Shown: positions 10,728 through 20,924 of the stretch, piece by piece
How positions within the stretch are numbered: the first letter of the stretch is position 1
How the letters are laid out: every line of letters begins with the position of its first letter
NCBI RefSeq assembly: GCF_016458305.1
Contig: NZ_JAEMHL010000010.1
Span: 1-64,000 of the forward strand
Origin: Geomonas anaerohicana
Lineage (GTDB): Bacteria > Desulfobacterota > Desulfuromonadia > Geobacterales > Geobacteraceae
Reading direction: 5' to 3'
Length of the DNA stretch: 64,000 nucleotides
Program-made: the position numbers and the translations under genes
Notes under the pieces: model-generated
What the model saw: the letters and a program-made list of their open reading frames with translations, nothing else
Databases searched by the model: none
Told to the model about the DNA's origin: nothing

Positions 10728-11255
10728 ATGAAGAGTAAACTGGTGTGGATGGCGGTGGTTTCCCTGTTCGCGGTGTGCAGCCTGGTGCTCCCGGCGCTGG
10801 CGGCCGACAAGCTGACCATGGGCGAGAAATCGTTCGTGAAGGAAGCGGCCAGTTCGGGGATGATGGAGGTCGAACTGGGGCAGATGGCCAAGGAGAGGGG
10901 CAAGTCGCAGGAGGTGAAGGATTTCGGGCAACGCATGGTGACCGACCATGGCAAGGCCAACGACGAGCTCAAGAGCCTGGTGGATAACCGGGTGAAGCTG
11001 CCGACCAAGCTGGAGTTGAAGCACAAGGCGACCGTCGACAAGCTTGCCAACGCCTCTGCCGACGAGTTCGACAAGAAGTACGCCGAGGCCATGCTGAAAG
11101 ACCACAAGAAGGACGTGGAGAAATTCAGGAAGGAAAGCAAGAAGGTCAAGGACCCGCAACTGAAGGGGTGGGTCGACAAGACCTTGCCGGTACTGGAGCA
11201 ACACCTACAGCATGCCAAGGACATGGCCCACAAGCTGGGCGTGGCCGAGAAATAA
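10728..11255 (+). CDS. Exported DUF4142 protein
   Basis: 175 residues: signal peptide 1-26 (hydrophobic VVSLFAVCSLVLPALA, cut after ALAA), then one DUF4142 domain of four helices, ferritin-like in predicted fold (FVKEAASSGMMEVELGQMAKER, DFGQRMVTDHGKANDEL, DHKKDVEKF). It is probably periplasmic. Members occur with stress and envelope genes; the molecular role is unknown. AAAGGAGG precedes the ATG. Monocistronic between terminators. Confidence 0.88.
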   Translation: MKSKLVWMAVVSLFAVCSLVLPALAADKLTMGEKSFVKEAASSGMMEVELGQMAKERGKSQEVKDFGQRMVTDHGKANDELKSLVDNRVKLPTKLELKHKATVDKLANASADEFDKKYAEAMLKDHKKDVEKFRKESKKVKDPQLKGWVDKTLPVLEQHLQHAKDMAHKLGVAEK

Positions 11256-11292
11256 CAACCATGCGGCGTGGGCCGCATAGGGGTGGAACAGG

Positions 11293-11325
11293 GAGGGGCT
11301 TCGTCGCAGGACGAAGCCCCTCTTT
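11293..11325. terminator. Strong terminator after the DUF4142 gene
   Basis: Perfect 13-bp stem GAGGGGCTTCGTC/GACGAAGCCCCTC with loop GCAG, followed by TTT. The hairpin ends just before the stop of the malQ remnant read from the other strand, so it could have served both. Confidence 0.75.
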
Positions 11326-11328
11326 GCT

Positions 11329-11702
11329 TCAGCGTGCCCTGTCGTAGCGGACCGTCATGTCGGCGAGGCGCGCGGCAATCTCGGTCAGGTCGCTTGACGG
11401 TGGCAGCCGCCACTGCCAATTCCCCTCGGTGCGCCCCGGGGTGTTCATCCTCGATTCCTTCCCACCTCCCAGCAGGTCCTGCATCTGGATGATCGCCGTC
11501 TGTGCCACCGACGTCAGGGCAAGGCGGAACTTCTCGCGCTCGATCTACTCATGCAGCTCCTCGCGCAGACGTGTGATCTCCTCCGCGTCCCTGCTCCTGA
11601 TCGCGGCCGGCCACTCCGGGCGTCCGGGCCGAGGTCGCCTATGCCGAAAGGGGAGGGGAGCGAGGTGATGTGGCAGAGGATGCCGCTGGAGCGCTTCTTC
11701 AT
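11329..11702 (-). pseudogene. malQ: Remnant of 4-alpha-glucanotransferase (malQ), internally deleted
   Basis: The minus strand starts with GGAGGAG-AT-ATG and the typical MalQ N-terminus MKKRSSGILCHITSLPSP...GIGDLGP. The frame then breaks and, in other frames, the MalQ C-terminus follows (ALTSVAQTAIIQMQDLLGGG, then MNTPGRTEGNWQWRL) up to TGA at 11329. A TAG also interrupts the C-terminal part (after LREELHE). Only about 370 of roughly 1500 bases remain, so the catalytic barrel is gone. The intact start signal suggests recent decay. The intact glgX nearby shows that alpha-glucan metabolism is not lost altogether. Confidence 0.8.
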
Positions 11703-11713
11703 ATCTCCTCCGT

Positions 11714-11746
11714 AAAAAAAGCCCCACTTCGTATAAAGTGGGGCTT
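11714..11746 (-). terminator. Terminator of the diheme peroxidase-like gene
   Basis: Perfect 11-bp stem AAGCCCCACTT/AAGTGGGGCTT with a 6-nt loop. On the minus strand it is followed by a run of T (seven A on the plus strand). Confidence 0.85.
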
Positions 11747-11779
11747 TGGCTGCAAGGTGATGGCTGCACCGTGACGAGG

Positions 11780-13318
11780 CTAGAGCACGCGCAGGAAGGC
11801 GACCAGGTTGTCCTGCTCCTGTTGGTTGAGCCTTAAGCCCAGCACGAGGTCGAAGAACTTCACCGTGTCCTCTAGGGTCAGACAACGGCCGTCGTGCAGG
11901 TAGGGCGGGCTCTCCTTGATGCCGCGCAGGGTGAAGGCCTTGATGGGGCCGTCGCCGGGCTCCCTGGTGAAGCGGTCAAGCTGCAGGTCGTGCATCTGTT
12001 GGTCCAGGTAGAACGGGGCCGGGTGGCACAGGCCGCACCTTCCCTTGCCGAAAAAGATCTGCTGCCCGGCAAGCTCCGCCTGGGTCGCGCGCTCGGGGAC
12101 CAGGAAACCGGCCGGGTCGAGCTTGGGTGCCGGCGGAACGTCGAACATGTTCTGCATCTGGGCCATGTGGGCCACCTGGACGCGGCTGATCACGTTCATC
12201 CCCTTCTTGGCGGCGTGGATCTCGTCGCCGTTGAAGTAGGCGGTGCGCTGCTCGAACTCTGAGAAGTCCTCCACCGAGCGCAGGCTGCGCTTCGAGGCGT
12301 GGATCTGCTGGTTGAAGAGCCCCCTGAGGCTCACCGTATCGAGCCGGAAGCGCCGCTCCTGGGGGCGGATGTCCGGGCTCAGGTGAAACTGGGCCGTGGT
12401 GTGTCCGTTGACATGGCAGTCCAGGCAGGCGACGCCCAGGCTTGGCTGGGCAGATTTACGGTCGTCGGTCGGGTTGAACTCCTCCTGGGGGAACGGGGTC
12501 AGCAGCATGCGCAGACCGTCCAACTGCACCGGCGTGAGCAGGTCCTTGAAGAGGCGGTAGTAGTTGTTGATGGAGACCACCTCGCCGCGGGAGACGTCAC
12601 CGAGTTCAGGTCGGTTCTGCAGGAAGATCGCCGGGGGGAATTCCGGCAGGAACGCGTCGGGGATGTCGAAGTCAACGTCGAAGCGCTGCAGCCGCGGGAA
12701 CATGTCTATCTGCACCTGCGGGAATACCTGGCCACCGTTGACCTGTTTCGGGTGGGGGAGTGGCGGGTAGGGGAACAGGTTCTTGGATCTGATGTCGCCG
12801 GGGGACATGGCAGCCAGCCTCTCCCAGGAAATCCCCTGGGCCAGCCGCGCCGTCGGACCTACCGCGATCGGTTTGCCGCGCGACATCTTCACGTCCGGTG
12901 ACAACCTGGGGCGCAGGTCGTAGCGGGATTCCAGGAGGCGCCGCTGGGTCTCCATCACCGTGGGCTTTTCCGCCACGTCTTTCTGGTAGACCTCCTGAAA
13001 GGTCATCATCGGCTTCTTGGCGTCCAGGGGGTCGCGATAAAACTCGAAGCCAAGGATCTTCCCTTCGTCAGGCTGGTTCTTGAAGGCAGTAGAGGACGGG
13101 TCCGCCTTGGTCGCGTGGAAGATGTCCGATTGGTCGTGGCTTCCCCTTTGCTGCTCCGGCCGGTTTTGCGGCACCGCCCTCGGGGTCTGCGCATCCATGA
13201 CGGCGTCCGGCGGTGCCTTGGGGGGCGTGTGACGCTCGGCAGTCCACGAGTTCACGGCGGGAAAGATCAGAGCTGCTGCAAGAAAAAGGGACGAGACGAT
13301 CGTTGCATCTTTTCTCAT
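11780..13318 (-). CDS. Diheme cytochrome c peroxidase (MauG/CcpA)-like protein
   Basis: Exported protein of 512 residues with a signal peptide (1-27) and two heme c sites, C298-L-D-C301-H302 and C428-G-L-C431-H432. The region after the second site (FTLRGIKESPPYLHDGRCLTLEDTVKFFD) matches the diheme cytochrome c peroxidase family, as does the closing helix. The N-terminal 290 residues are longer than in classical CcpA (about 330 residues in all) and match nothing I know. It may reduce peroxide or oxidise another protein in the periplasm. GAGGAG precedes the ATG. Monocistronic. Confidence 0.85.
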   Translation of the reverse strand: MRKDATIVSSLFLAAALIFPAVNSWTAERHTPPKAPPDAVMDAQTPRAVPQNRPEQQRGSHDQSDIFHATKADPSSTAFKNQPDEGKILGFEFYRDPLDAKKPMMTFQEVYQKDVAEKPTVMETQRRLLESRYDLRPRLSPDVKMSRGKPIAVGPTARLAQGISWERLAAMSPGDIRSKNLFPYPPLPHPKQVNGGQVFPQVQIDMFPRLQRFDVDFDIPDAFLPEFPPAIFLQNRPELGDVSRGEVVSINNYYRLFKDLLTPVQLDGLRMLLTPFPQEEFNPTDDRKSAQPSLGVACLDCHVNGHTTAQFHLSPDIRPQERRFRLDTVSLRGLFNQQIHASKRSLRSVEDFSEFEQRTAYFNGDEIHAAKKGMNVISRVQVAHMAQMQNMFDVPPAPKLDPAGFLVPERATQAELAGQQIFFGKGRCGLCHPAPFYLDQQMHDLQLDRFTREPGDGPIKAFTLRGIKESPPYLHDGRCLTLEDTVKFFDLVLGLRLNQQEQDNLVAFLRVL

Positions 13319-13506
13319 ACGTTAGCTCCTCTTATGCTGGGAATATTTGAACCCGCTAATTTTTACATAGCCGGCAGGGAAGTCAAACTGCTTGGGCGGG
13401 AGGTAGCGTCGGCGGTGCTCGGTGCTGTATCAACCACACCGTCTGCGCTGGCGGCTGCACATTGACAGGGAAGACGCCTCACGGTATGTTGTCTCAGGGT
13501 TAGCTT

Positions 13507-13535
13507 TTGCAGATATTTGACGCCGGTAGTATACT
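13507..13535 (+). promoter_or_regulatory. Sigma-70 promoter of the envelope-protein pair
   Basis: TTGCAG (13507-13512), a 17-bp spacer and TATACT (13530-13535), 38 bases before the ATG at 13574. Confidence 0.65.
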
Positions 13536-13573
13536 GAAATTGTTGCAAACATCCCTCAAAGGAGGGCTACGTC

Positions 13574-14092
13574 ATGAAGAAGATCCGGATTAGCGCCCTT
13601 TTACTTCCGTTGTTTCTGATCGCTGTGTCAGTGACCGGCTCAGTTACCACCAGCCATGCCGATTCGGGAGCACGCGGGGAAGCGTTCACTCGCGTGGCTG
13701 GTCGAGGCGGCGGTGGGGTCGTGGCACGCGGCGGCTACAGCCGCGGCGGGTACTACGGCGGCCACAGGGACGGCGGGCACTTCTCGGGGAGCGTCTATAT
13801 CGGTCCGGGGTGGGGCTGGGGCTGGGGCTGGGATCCTTTCTACTACCCGTACTATTACAGCTACCCAAGCTATCCGTATTACTACACGCCGCCGACGGTC
13901 GTGGTGCCGCAGGAACCGCAGGAATACATCTCCCCCGACACCGGGACCGGCTCAGAGCAAACCGGATACTGGTATTACTGCCGCAAGCCGGAAGGGTACT
14001 ACCCATACGTGGAGCGCTGCCCGAGCGGCTGGATGAAGGTGGTGCCCAACACCACGCCACCGTCCCAGTCAGATGAAGACAAGGAGGATTGA
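13574..14092 (+). CDS. Exported Gly/Trp/Tyr-rich protein
   Basis: 172 residues: signal peptide 1-29, a glycine/arginine-rich stretch (GRGGGGVVARGGYSRGGYYGG), then a Gly-Trp and Pro-Tyr rich low-complexity segment (GPGWGWGWGWDPFYYPYYY). The end carries a conserved-looking module, YWYYCRKPEGYYPYV..CPSGWMKV, seen in other short exported proteins where two Cys may bond. Probably periplasmic or outer-surface; function unknown. GGAGGG lies upstream of the start. The next gene begins one base after its stop, so the two form an operon. Confidence 0.8.
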   Translation: MKKIRISALLLPLFLIAVSVTGSVTTSHADSGARGEAFTRVAGRGGGGVVARGGYSRGGYYGGHRDGGHFSGSVYIGPGWGWGWGWDPFYYPYYYSYPSYPYYYTPPTVVVPQEPQEYISPDTGTGSEQTGYWYYCRKPEGYYPYVERCPSGWMKVVPNTTPPSQSDEDKED

Positions 14093-14093
14093 C

Positions 14094-14621
14094 ATGAGAA
14101 CAACCAGGACAACAGTGTGGTCGTTGCTAGCCTTCCTGGTGCTTGGCGGTTGCGCCACCATGCCCACGGGCCCAAGCGTCAGGGTGCTGCCGACCCCCGG
14201 GAAATCCTTCGAGCAATTCATGGCTGAAGACGGGTTGTGCCGCAGGTACGCCGAGCAAAGCCTGGGCATGAGCCCGCAGGACACGGCAAACCAGAATACG
14301 GCCACCAGCGCGGTGGTTGGCGGCGCCGTCGGGGCCGGGGTCGGGGCCCTGTTGGGCGCGGCTGGCGGCAATGCGGGTGCCGGCGCGGCAATAGGCGGCG
14401 GTACTGGGCTCCTCTTCGGCGCGGCGAGCGGTTCCGAGGCGGGCCGGGTCTACGGCTACGAGGCCCAGCGGCGCTACGACAACACCTACGTGCAGTGCAT
14501 GTACGCCAAGGGGAACCAGATCCCGGGTTCGGTGCGCAAGGTGCGCCGGGCACGGCCCTACACCCCGCCCCCTCCGCCGGACATGTACTCCGTTCCGCCG
14601 GATTACTATCCGGAGCGTTAG
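14094..14621 (+). CDS. Glycine-zipper lipoprotein
   Basis: 175 residues. The lipobox LVLGGC places the lipidated Cys near residue 20. A glycine-zipper segment follows (AVVGGAVGAGVGALLGAAGG, then GAGAAIGGGTGLLFG), which packs as paired membrane helices in envelope lipoproteins of the YMGG/Gly-zipper type. The tail is proline-rich (YTPPPPPDMYSVPPDYYPER). ATG 14094 follows AAGGAGG; an ATG at 14073 lies inside the previous gene. It is the partner of the Gly/Trp/Tyr-rich protein just upstream. Confidence 0.85.
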   Translation: MRTTRTTVWSLLAFLVLGGCATMPTGPSVRVLPTPGKSFEQFMAEDGLCRRYAEQSLGMSPQDTANQNTATSAVVGGAVGAGVGALLGAAGGNAGAGAAIGGGTGLLFGAASGSEAGRVYGYEAQRRYDNTYVQCMYAKGNQIPGSVRKVRRARPYTPPPPPDMYSVPPDYYPER

Positions 14622-14629
14622 AAGAGTTA

Positions 14630-14658
14630 GGGGCGCCTTCCCGGGCGCCCTTTCTTTG
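14630..14658 (+). terminator. Terminator of the envelope-protein pair
   Basis: Stem GGGCGCC/GGCGCCC with a 6-nt loop, followed by TTTCTTT, 10 bases after the lipoprotein stop codon. Confidence 0.7.
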
Positions 14659-14663
14659 TTGGT

Positions 14664-14771
14664 AGAAGGGACAGGCTCCGCAAGGTGCCTGTCCCTCTAG
14701 CGGAACGCCCTTTTCAGCTCAGCCAGCTCCCAACTGCTAAGGGGACAGGCACCTGTCGGAGCCATTCCCCT
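14664..14771. repeat. Imperfect long inverted repeat, copy 2 (inverted orientation)
   Basis: Arms GGGACAGGCTCCG..AGGTGCCTGTCCC (14668-14696) and GGGGACAGGCACCTGTCGG (14741-14759 onward) flank a 45-base middle. AGGTGCCTGTCCCTCTAGCG matches the right half of copy 1 (10438-10550) exactly in reverse complement, so both copies belong to one family. Confidence 0.7.
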
Positions 14772-14783
14772 CGCCGCCAGCTC

Positions 14784-14809
14784 CCCTGTTAGATTGCCCT
14801 GTTAGATTG
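14784..14809. repeat. Two tandem copies of CCCTGTTAGATTG
   Basis: Two identical 13-bp units lie head to tail about 90 bases before the lnt start. They may bind a regulator or be chance duplication. Confidence 0.5.
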
Positions 14810-14899
14810 TGATTATTAAGCGGCTGTGCTATCGTGCCAGCCTGCGCAGTCAGCGGCTGCGCTGCCTGCCGCTGCAGTTATTCAGAAAGAGGTCCACCC

Positions 14900-16444
14900 T
14901 TGACTACTTCCACAAACTTCAAGTTCCTGCTGCCGTGGTGTGCCGCTGTGGCCACCGGCGTGCTCATGTTCCTGGGATACGCCGGCTTCGACCATTTCTA
15001 CCTGGAATGGGTCTTCCTGGTCCCCCTGCTCTGGGCGCTGCAGGACCAGCGACCGGCGCGCGCCTTCTGGCTCGGCTGGCTGGCCGGCATCGTCGGCCAC
15101 GGCGGCGGCTTCTACTGGATCATCCAGATGTTCCAGCAGTTCGCCGGAGCCCCCTGGATTGCCGGTGTATTCGGCCTCATCCTGCTCGCCGCCGCCAACG
15201 GCATGGTGCTGGCACTCTGGGCGCTGGGAACCCGGCTGCTGACCCGGGACAGGCAATGGTACGTGCTCTGGGCCGCACCGGTGCTGTGGACCGCGATCGA
15301 GAAGCTCTGGCCTGAGGTCTTCCCCAACTACCTCGGGGCAAGCCAGTACCGCATCTCGCACCTCACCCAGATTGCCGACGTCACCGGCATCCTCGGCGTC
15401 TCCTTCCTGGTGGTCTACATCAACGCCACCCTGTACTGGGTGGCGCTGCGCTGGCGCGAGCAGAGGAAGGTGCCGTGGCGTGCCGTGGCCGCGCTCGCCG
15501 TGACGCTTGTGCTGGTGGCGGGATACGGGGAACTGCGCCTCAGGGAGGTGGACCGCAAACTGGCCACGGCTCGGACGATGAGCGTGGGGCTGGTGCAGAC
15601 CAACCGGGGAGCGGCCGACAACCACCTGGCGGTCGACCTGATGCAGAAGGAACACCGCGAGATGTCGCAGCAGCTGGTAGCTACGCACAAGCCCGACCTG
15701 GTGGTCTGGCCCGAGGGGGTGTTGAGCGTCGCCCTCGACTCCCGCCAGGGGAGCCTCCCCACCTGGGCGCTGGGCGACCTGCGCACTCCGCTCCTCTTCG
15801 GGACCTGTCTGCAGATCAAGGAAGAGGGGGAGACCCGCTTCTGCAACAGCGCCCTCCTGGCCGACCCCTCCGGGCGCATCCTGGGAATCTACGACAAGAC
15901 GGTGCTTGTCCCCTTCGGCGAGTACATCCCCTTCGGCGACACCTTCCCGCAGCTCTATGCCTGGTCTCCCTACAGCGCCAAGTTCTTCTCGGGGCGGAGC
16001 GTGGAACCGCTCAAGCTCGGGGATCGCCTCCTCTCGGTCAGCATCTGCTACGAGGACATCTTCCCCACCCACATCAGGAAACTGATGGCAGGCGGGAGCA
16101 CGGGGCGCAAGCCCGAGGTCATGGTCAACATCACCAATGACTCCTGGTACGGCAACTCTGTCGAGCCGATGGAGCACCTGGCCCTGGCCAGCTTTCGCTC
16201 CATCGAAAACCGCCGTGCGCTGGTGCGCGGCACCAATACCGGCATCTCGGCCTTCGTCGATCCGGCCGGCCGCATCGTCAGCCGTACCGGGGTCTGGACC
16301 CGCGAAATCCTGGTGGGCCGGGTACCGCTTTGGGAAGGGAGGACGCTGTACGGCGCGGCGGGTGACTGGATCGGCTGGCTCTGCGCCGCCATCTCGGCGT
16401 GCGGAATCGCCGCTGTGACTCTTTCTAAAAAAGCACGCACCTGA
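14900..16444 (+). CDS. lnt: Apolipoprotein N-acyltransferase
   Basis: Inner-membrane enzyme that adds the third acyl chain to the N-terminal Cys of lipoproteins, the last maturation step before Lol sorting. 514 residues: six or so N-terminal membrane segments, then a periplasmic nitrilase domain with Glu in VVWPEGV, Lys in YDKTVLVPFGEYIPF and the nucleophile Cys in SICYED. One more membrane helix closes the protein. I chose TTG 14900, which follows AAAGAGGT at good spacing; an in-frame start at 14834 lacks one. Its product feeds lolCD at 32223-34146. Confidence 0.9.
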   Translation: MTTSTNFKFLLPWCAAVATGVLMFLGYAGFDHFYLEWVFLVPLLWALQDQRPARAFWLGWLAGIVGHGGGFYWIIQMFQQFAGAPWIAGVFGLILLAAANGMVLALWALGTRLLTRDRQWYVLWAAPVLWTAIEKLWPEVFPNYLGASQYRISHLTQIADVTGILGVSFLVVYINATLYWVALRWREQRKVPWRAVAALAVTLVLVAGYGELRLREVDRKLATARTMSVGLVQTNRGAADNHLAVDLMQKEHREMSQQLVATHKPDLVVWPEGVLSVALDSRQGSLPTWALGDLRTPLLFGTCLQIKEEGETRFCNSALLADPSGRILGIYDKTVLVPFGEYIPFGDTFPQLYAWSPYSAKFFSGRSVEPLKLGDRLLSVSICYEDIFPTHIRKLMAGGSTGRKPEVMVNITNDSWYGNSVEPMEHLALASFRSIENRRALVRGTNTGISAFVDPAGRIVSRTGVWTREILVGRVPLWEGRTLYGAAGDWIGWLCAAISACGIAAVTLSKKART

Positions 16445-16446
16445 GT

Positions 16447-16474
16447 TTGACTGAAAAGCATAATCATCTATAGT
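16447..16474 (+). promoter_or_regulatory. Sigma-70 promoter of glgX-aroC
   Basis: TTGACT (16447-16452), a 16-bp spacer and TATAGT (16469-16474), about 80 bases before the glgX start and directly after the lnt stop codon. Confidence 0.6.
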
Positions 16475-16553
16475 CTCACAGGGTAAAAGGCGAAGTTACA
16501 GCCTAACCCTCACAGAGAGCGCTTCAGTCTGTGTGATCGATCGGAAGGAAATT

Positions 16554-18686
<2,133 letters not shown>

Positions 18687-18701
18687 GAGGAAGGAGCTGA
18701 T

Positions 18702-19784
18702 ATGTCCTCCGTTTTCGGCACCCTGTTCAGAGTCTCCACCTTCGGCGAGAGCCACTGCCCGGCGGTAGGCGCCATCGTCGACGGCGCACCGGCCGGTATG
18801 CGCCTTGCCGAGTCGGACATCCAGCCCCAACTGGACCGCCGCCGTCCCGGCCAGAGTGCGCTGAGCACCCTGCGCGAGGAAGAGGACCTGGTCACCATCC
18901 TCTCCGGCGTCGAGGACGGCATCACCCTGGGCACCCCCATCGGGCTCATGGTCCACAACAAGGACCAGCGCCCGGGGGACTACCAGGAAATGTCCCAGGT
19001 CCCGCGCCCTTCGCACGCTGATTACACCTACCAGGTTAAATACGGCGTCCGCGCCTCCAGCGGCGGCGGGCGCTCCTCCGCCCGCGAGACCATTGCACGC
19101 GTCGCGGCCGGCGCCATCGCGGAAAAGTTCCTGGCCGAGCGCCACGGCGTGGAGATCGTGGCCTGGGTGGATAGCGTGGGAGCACTGGACGCAGGGAGCG
19201 TCGACCTGGAGCGGATCACGCGGCAGCAGGTGGATCAGCACCCGGTCCGCTGCGGCAACCCCGCCATGAGCCAGGCCATGGCCGACCTGATCGCCCAGGT
19301 GAAAAGCCGGGACGACTCGGTCGGCGGGACCGTCTGCTGCGTCTGCCGCAACCTTCCCGCCGGGCTGGGTGAGCCTGCCTTCGACAAGCTGGACGCGCTC
19401 CTCGCCCATGCCATGCTCTCTATTCCCGCCAGCAAGGGATTCGAGATCGGGTCCGGGTTCAGCGGCAGTCGCATGCTGGGCAGCGCCCACAACGATCCCT
19501 TCGTGGACAAGGGGGGACGGCTGGGGACGGCGACCAATCACTCGGGAGGCGTGCAGGGGGGGATCTCCAACGGGGAGCCGGTGTACTTCCGGGTGGCCTT
19601 CAAACCGCCGGCGACCGTGGCCCTGGCGCAGAAGACCGCGCGCTTCGACGGCAGCGAGACCGTCCTGGAGGCCAAGGGGCGCCACGACCCCTGCATCGTG
19701 CCGCGGGCGGTGCCGGTCGTGGAGGCGATGGCGGCGCTGGTACTGATGGACCTGTTGTTGCGGCAGGAGTACCGCAGGAGGTAG
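18702..19784 (+). CDS. aroC: Chorismate synthase, eukaryote-like subtype
   Basis: Converts 5-enolpyruvylshikimate-3-phosphate to chorismate, the last step of the shikimate pathway. 360 residues with all signature blocks: GESH (15-18), [17 protein letters not shown], and GRHDPC near the C-terminus. Several stretches follow the fungal enzymes as I remember them and not E. coli Aro[51 protein letters not shown] and [27 protein letters not shown] precedes the ATG. Whether a second aroC of ordinary type exists elsewhere is unknown. Confidence 0.93.
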   Translation: MSSVFGTLFRVSTFGESHCPAVGAIVDGAPAGMRLAESDIQPQLDRRRPGQSALSTLREEEDLVTILSGVEDGITLGTPIGLMVHNKDQRPGDYQEMSQVPRPSHADYTYQVKYGVRASSGGGRSSARETIARVAAGAIAEKFLAERHGVEIVAWVDSVGALDAGSVDLERITRQQVDQHPVRCGNPAMSQAMADLIAQVKSRDDSVGGTVCCVCRNLPAGLGEPAFDKLDALLAHAMLSIPASKGFEIGSGFSGSRMLGSAHNDPFVDKGGRLGTATNHSGGVQGGISNGEPVYFRVAFKPPATVALAQKTARFDGSETVLEAKGRHDPCIVPRAVPVVEAMAALVLMDLLLRQEYRRR

Positions 19785-19791
19785 GAACTTG

Positions 19792-20220
19792 CTAGGGCTG
19801 GCAGGCCTGCTGGAGTACCAGGCCCATGCGCGTGTCGGGTGGGAGGTATTGCCACTGGGTGGCGGCGGCGAGGTCGCTCGACTTCAAGATGTTGCCGTTG
19901 TTGTCCAGGTGGGTCGCGGCCAGCAGGTGTCCCTCCCGTTCCTCACAGTTGAGCTCGTAGCTGTAGAGGGTTTCATGCAGCATGGCCGGTTGCGGCAATC
20001 CTTTGAGCACCTTGACGGCCTCCTTCTTCCCCTCCTCACTGTAGACCACTCGCGTCCTGATCTGGATCACCCCTTCGCTAGTCTTGTTGCCGCCGCTTCG
20101 GTCGTAGAAGAAGCTGGACTCCCGGTTCTCGTCCAGGAGAAACCAGTCCGGCGCAGCGCACCAGGCCGCCGTCGAGAAAAGGGAGCAGGCGCATACCGTG
20201 GCAAGAAAGAAGCTTCGCAT
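19792..20220 (-). CDS. Exported protein resembling the surface-adhesin E family
   Basis: 142 residues: signal peptide 1-22 (cut after WCAA), then a small beta-rich domain. ELNCEEREGHL in the middle and a final Cys (LQQACQP) would form the disulfide typical of the Adhesin_E-like family, and YLPPDTRMGLVLQQAC resembles its C-terminal block. The assignment rests on this pattern only. It is convergent with aroC (7 bases between stops) and follows the DUF1857 gene by 3 bases, so those two are an operon. Confidence 0.7.
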   Translation of the reverse strand: MRSFFLATVCACSLFSTAAWCAAPDWFLLDENRESSFFYDRSGGNKTSEGVIQIRTRVVYSEEGKKEAVKVLKGLPQPAMLHETLYSYELNCEEREGHLLAATHLDNNGNILKSSDLAAATQWQYLPPDTRMGLVLQQACQP

Positions 20221-20223
20221 CTC

Positions 20224-20673
20224 TTACCCCCTCGAGTCCGATTCCTCCGCCCGCATCTTCACCTTCTGCATTTCCGTCTCCAGGTCGGTGAGGATTTCTT
20301 CTTCCCCACGTACCACGCCCTGGACCTTCAACGACTTGCGCAACAGGTCCAGGTCGTACTCGAGATAGAGCGGGGCGACCGGGCTCTGCCGCGCCGATTT
20401 AACAATCTTTCTGACGATGAACCCGGTGAACTGGGGATGCTCGATCAGCTCGTGGCGCAACTCCCCGTCGTAGGGGCGCGCCAGGACCCGCTCCTTGACC
20501 CGTTCGCCATGGAGCGTCATCTCGCAGATATAAACGTCGCGGCTTTCCTCGGTGACCCGTGCCTCGGCCACCCCCAGCATGTAGCGCTCCGGGTGTTGCA
20601 GCCTGTCCATCAGCATGTTCCACAGCGTCTTGTGCTCGCAATGTACCACCACCTGCAGGGTGCGGACCAGCAT
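20224..20673 (-). CDS. DUF1857-like (SRPBCC fold) protein
   Basis: 149 residues from the ATG at 20673, which follows CAGGAGG; an earlier in-frame start at 20742 lacks a site. The pattern (VHCEHKTLWNMLMDRLQHPERY, then ERVLARPYDGELRHEL, then VAPLYLEYDL) suggests a helix-grip START/SRPBCC-like fold of the DUF1857 kind, which usually binds a small hydrophobic ligand. No catalytic residues can be named. First gene of a two-gene operon. Confidence 0.7.
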   Translation of the reverse strand: MLVRTLQVVVHCEHKTLWNMLMDRLQHPERYMLGVAEARVTEESRDVYICEMTLHGERVKERVLARPYDGELRHELIEHPQFTGFIVRKIVKSARQSPVAPLYLEYDLDLLRKSLKVQGVVRGEEEILTDLETEMQKVKMRAEESDSRG

Positions 20674-20924
20674 GGGAGCCTCCTGATGTTTGGTCGCGTT
20701 GTCGCCGGGGATCGGCCGAGCAATTATAAAACGCTCCATCACTTGGTCAAGCAGCCCGATCGGAGCGGAGTCGGGCTTTCATGGTGGTTGCGGCCAAATT
20801 GACAGCTAAGACGCGCGGGTTACAATCTGAAAATTGTTCGGCCCCCGCGGCAAAATCAAACACTCCGCCGCCCCTGGCGCCAGGTTGCGGAAGTAGGCGT
20901 TCGGCGCGAAACAGGAGCAGATGC

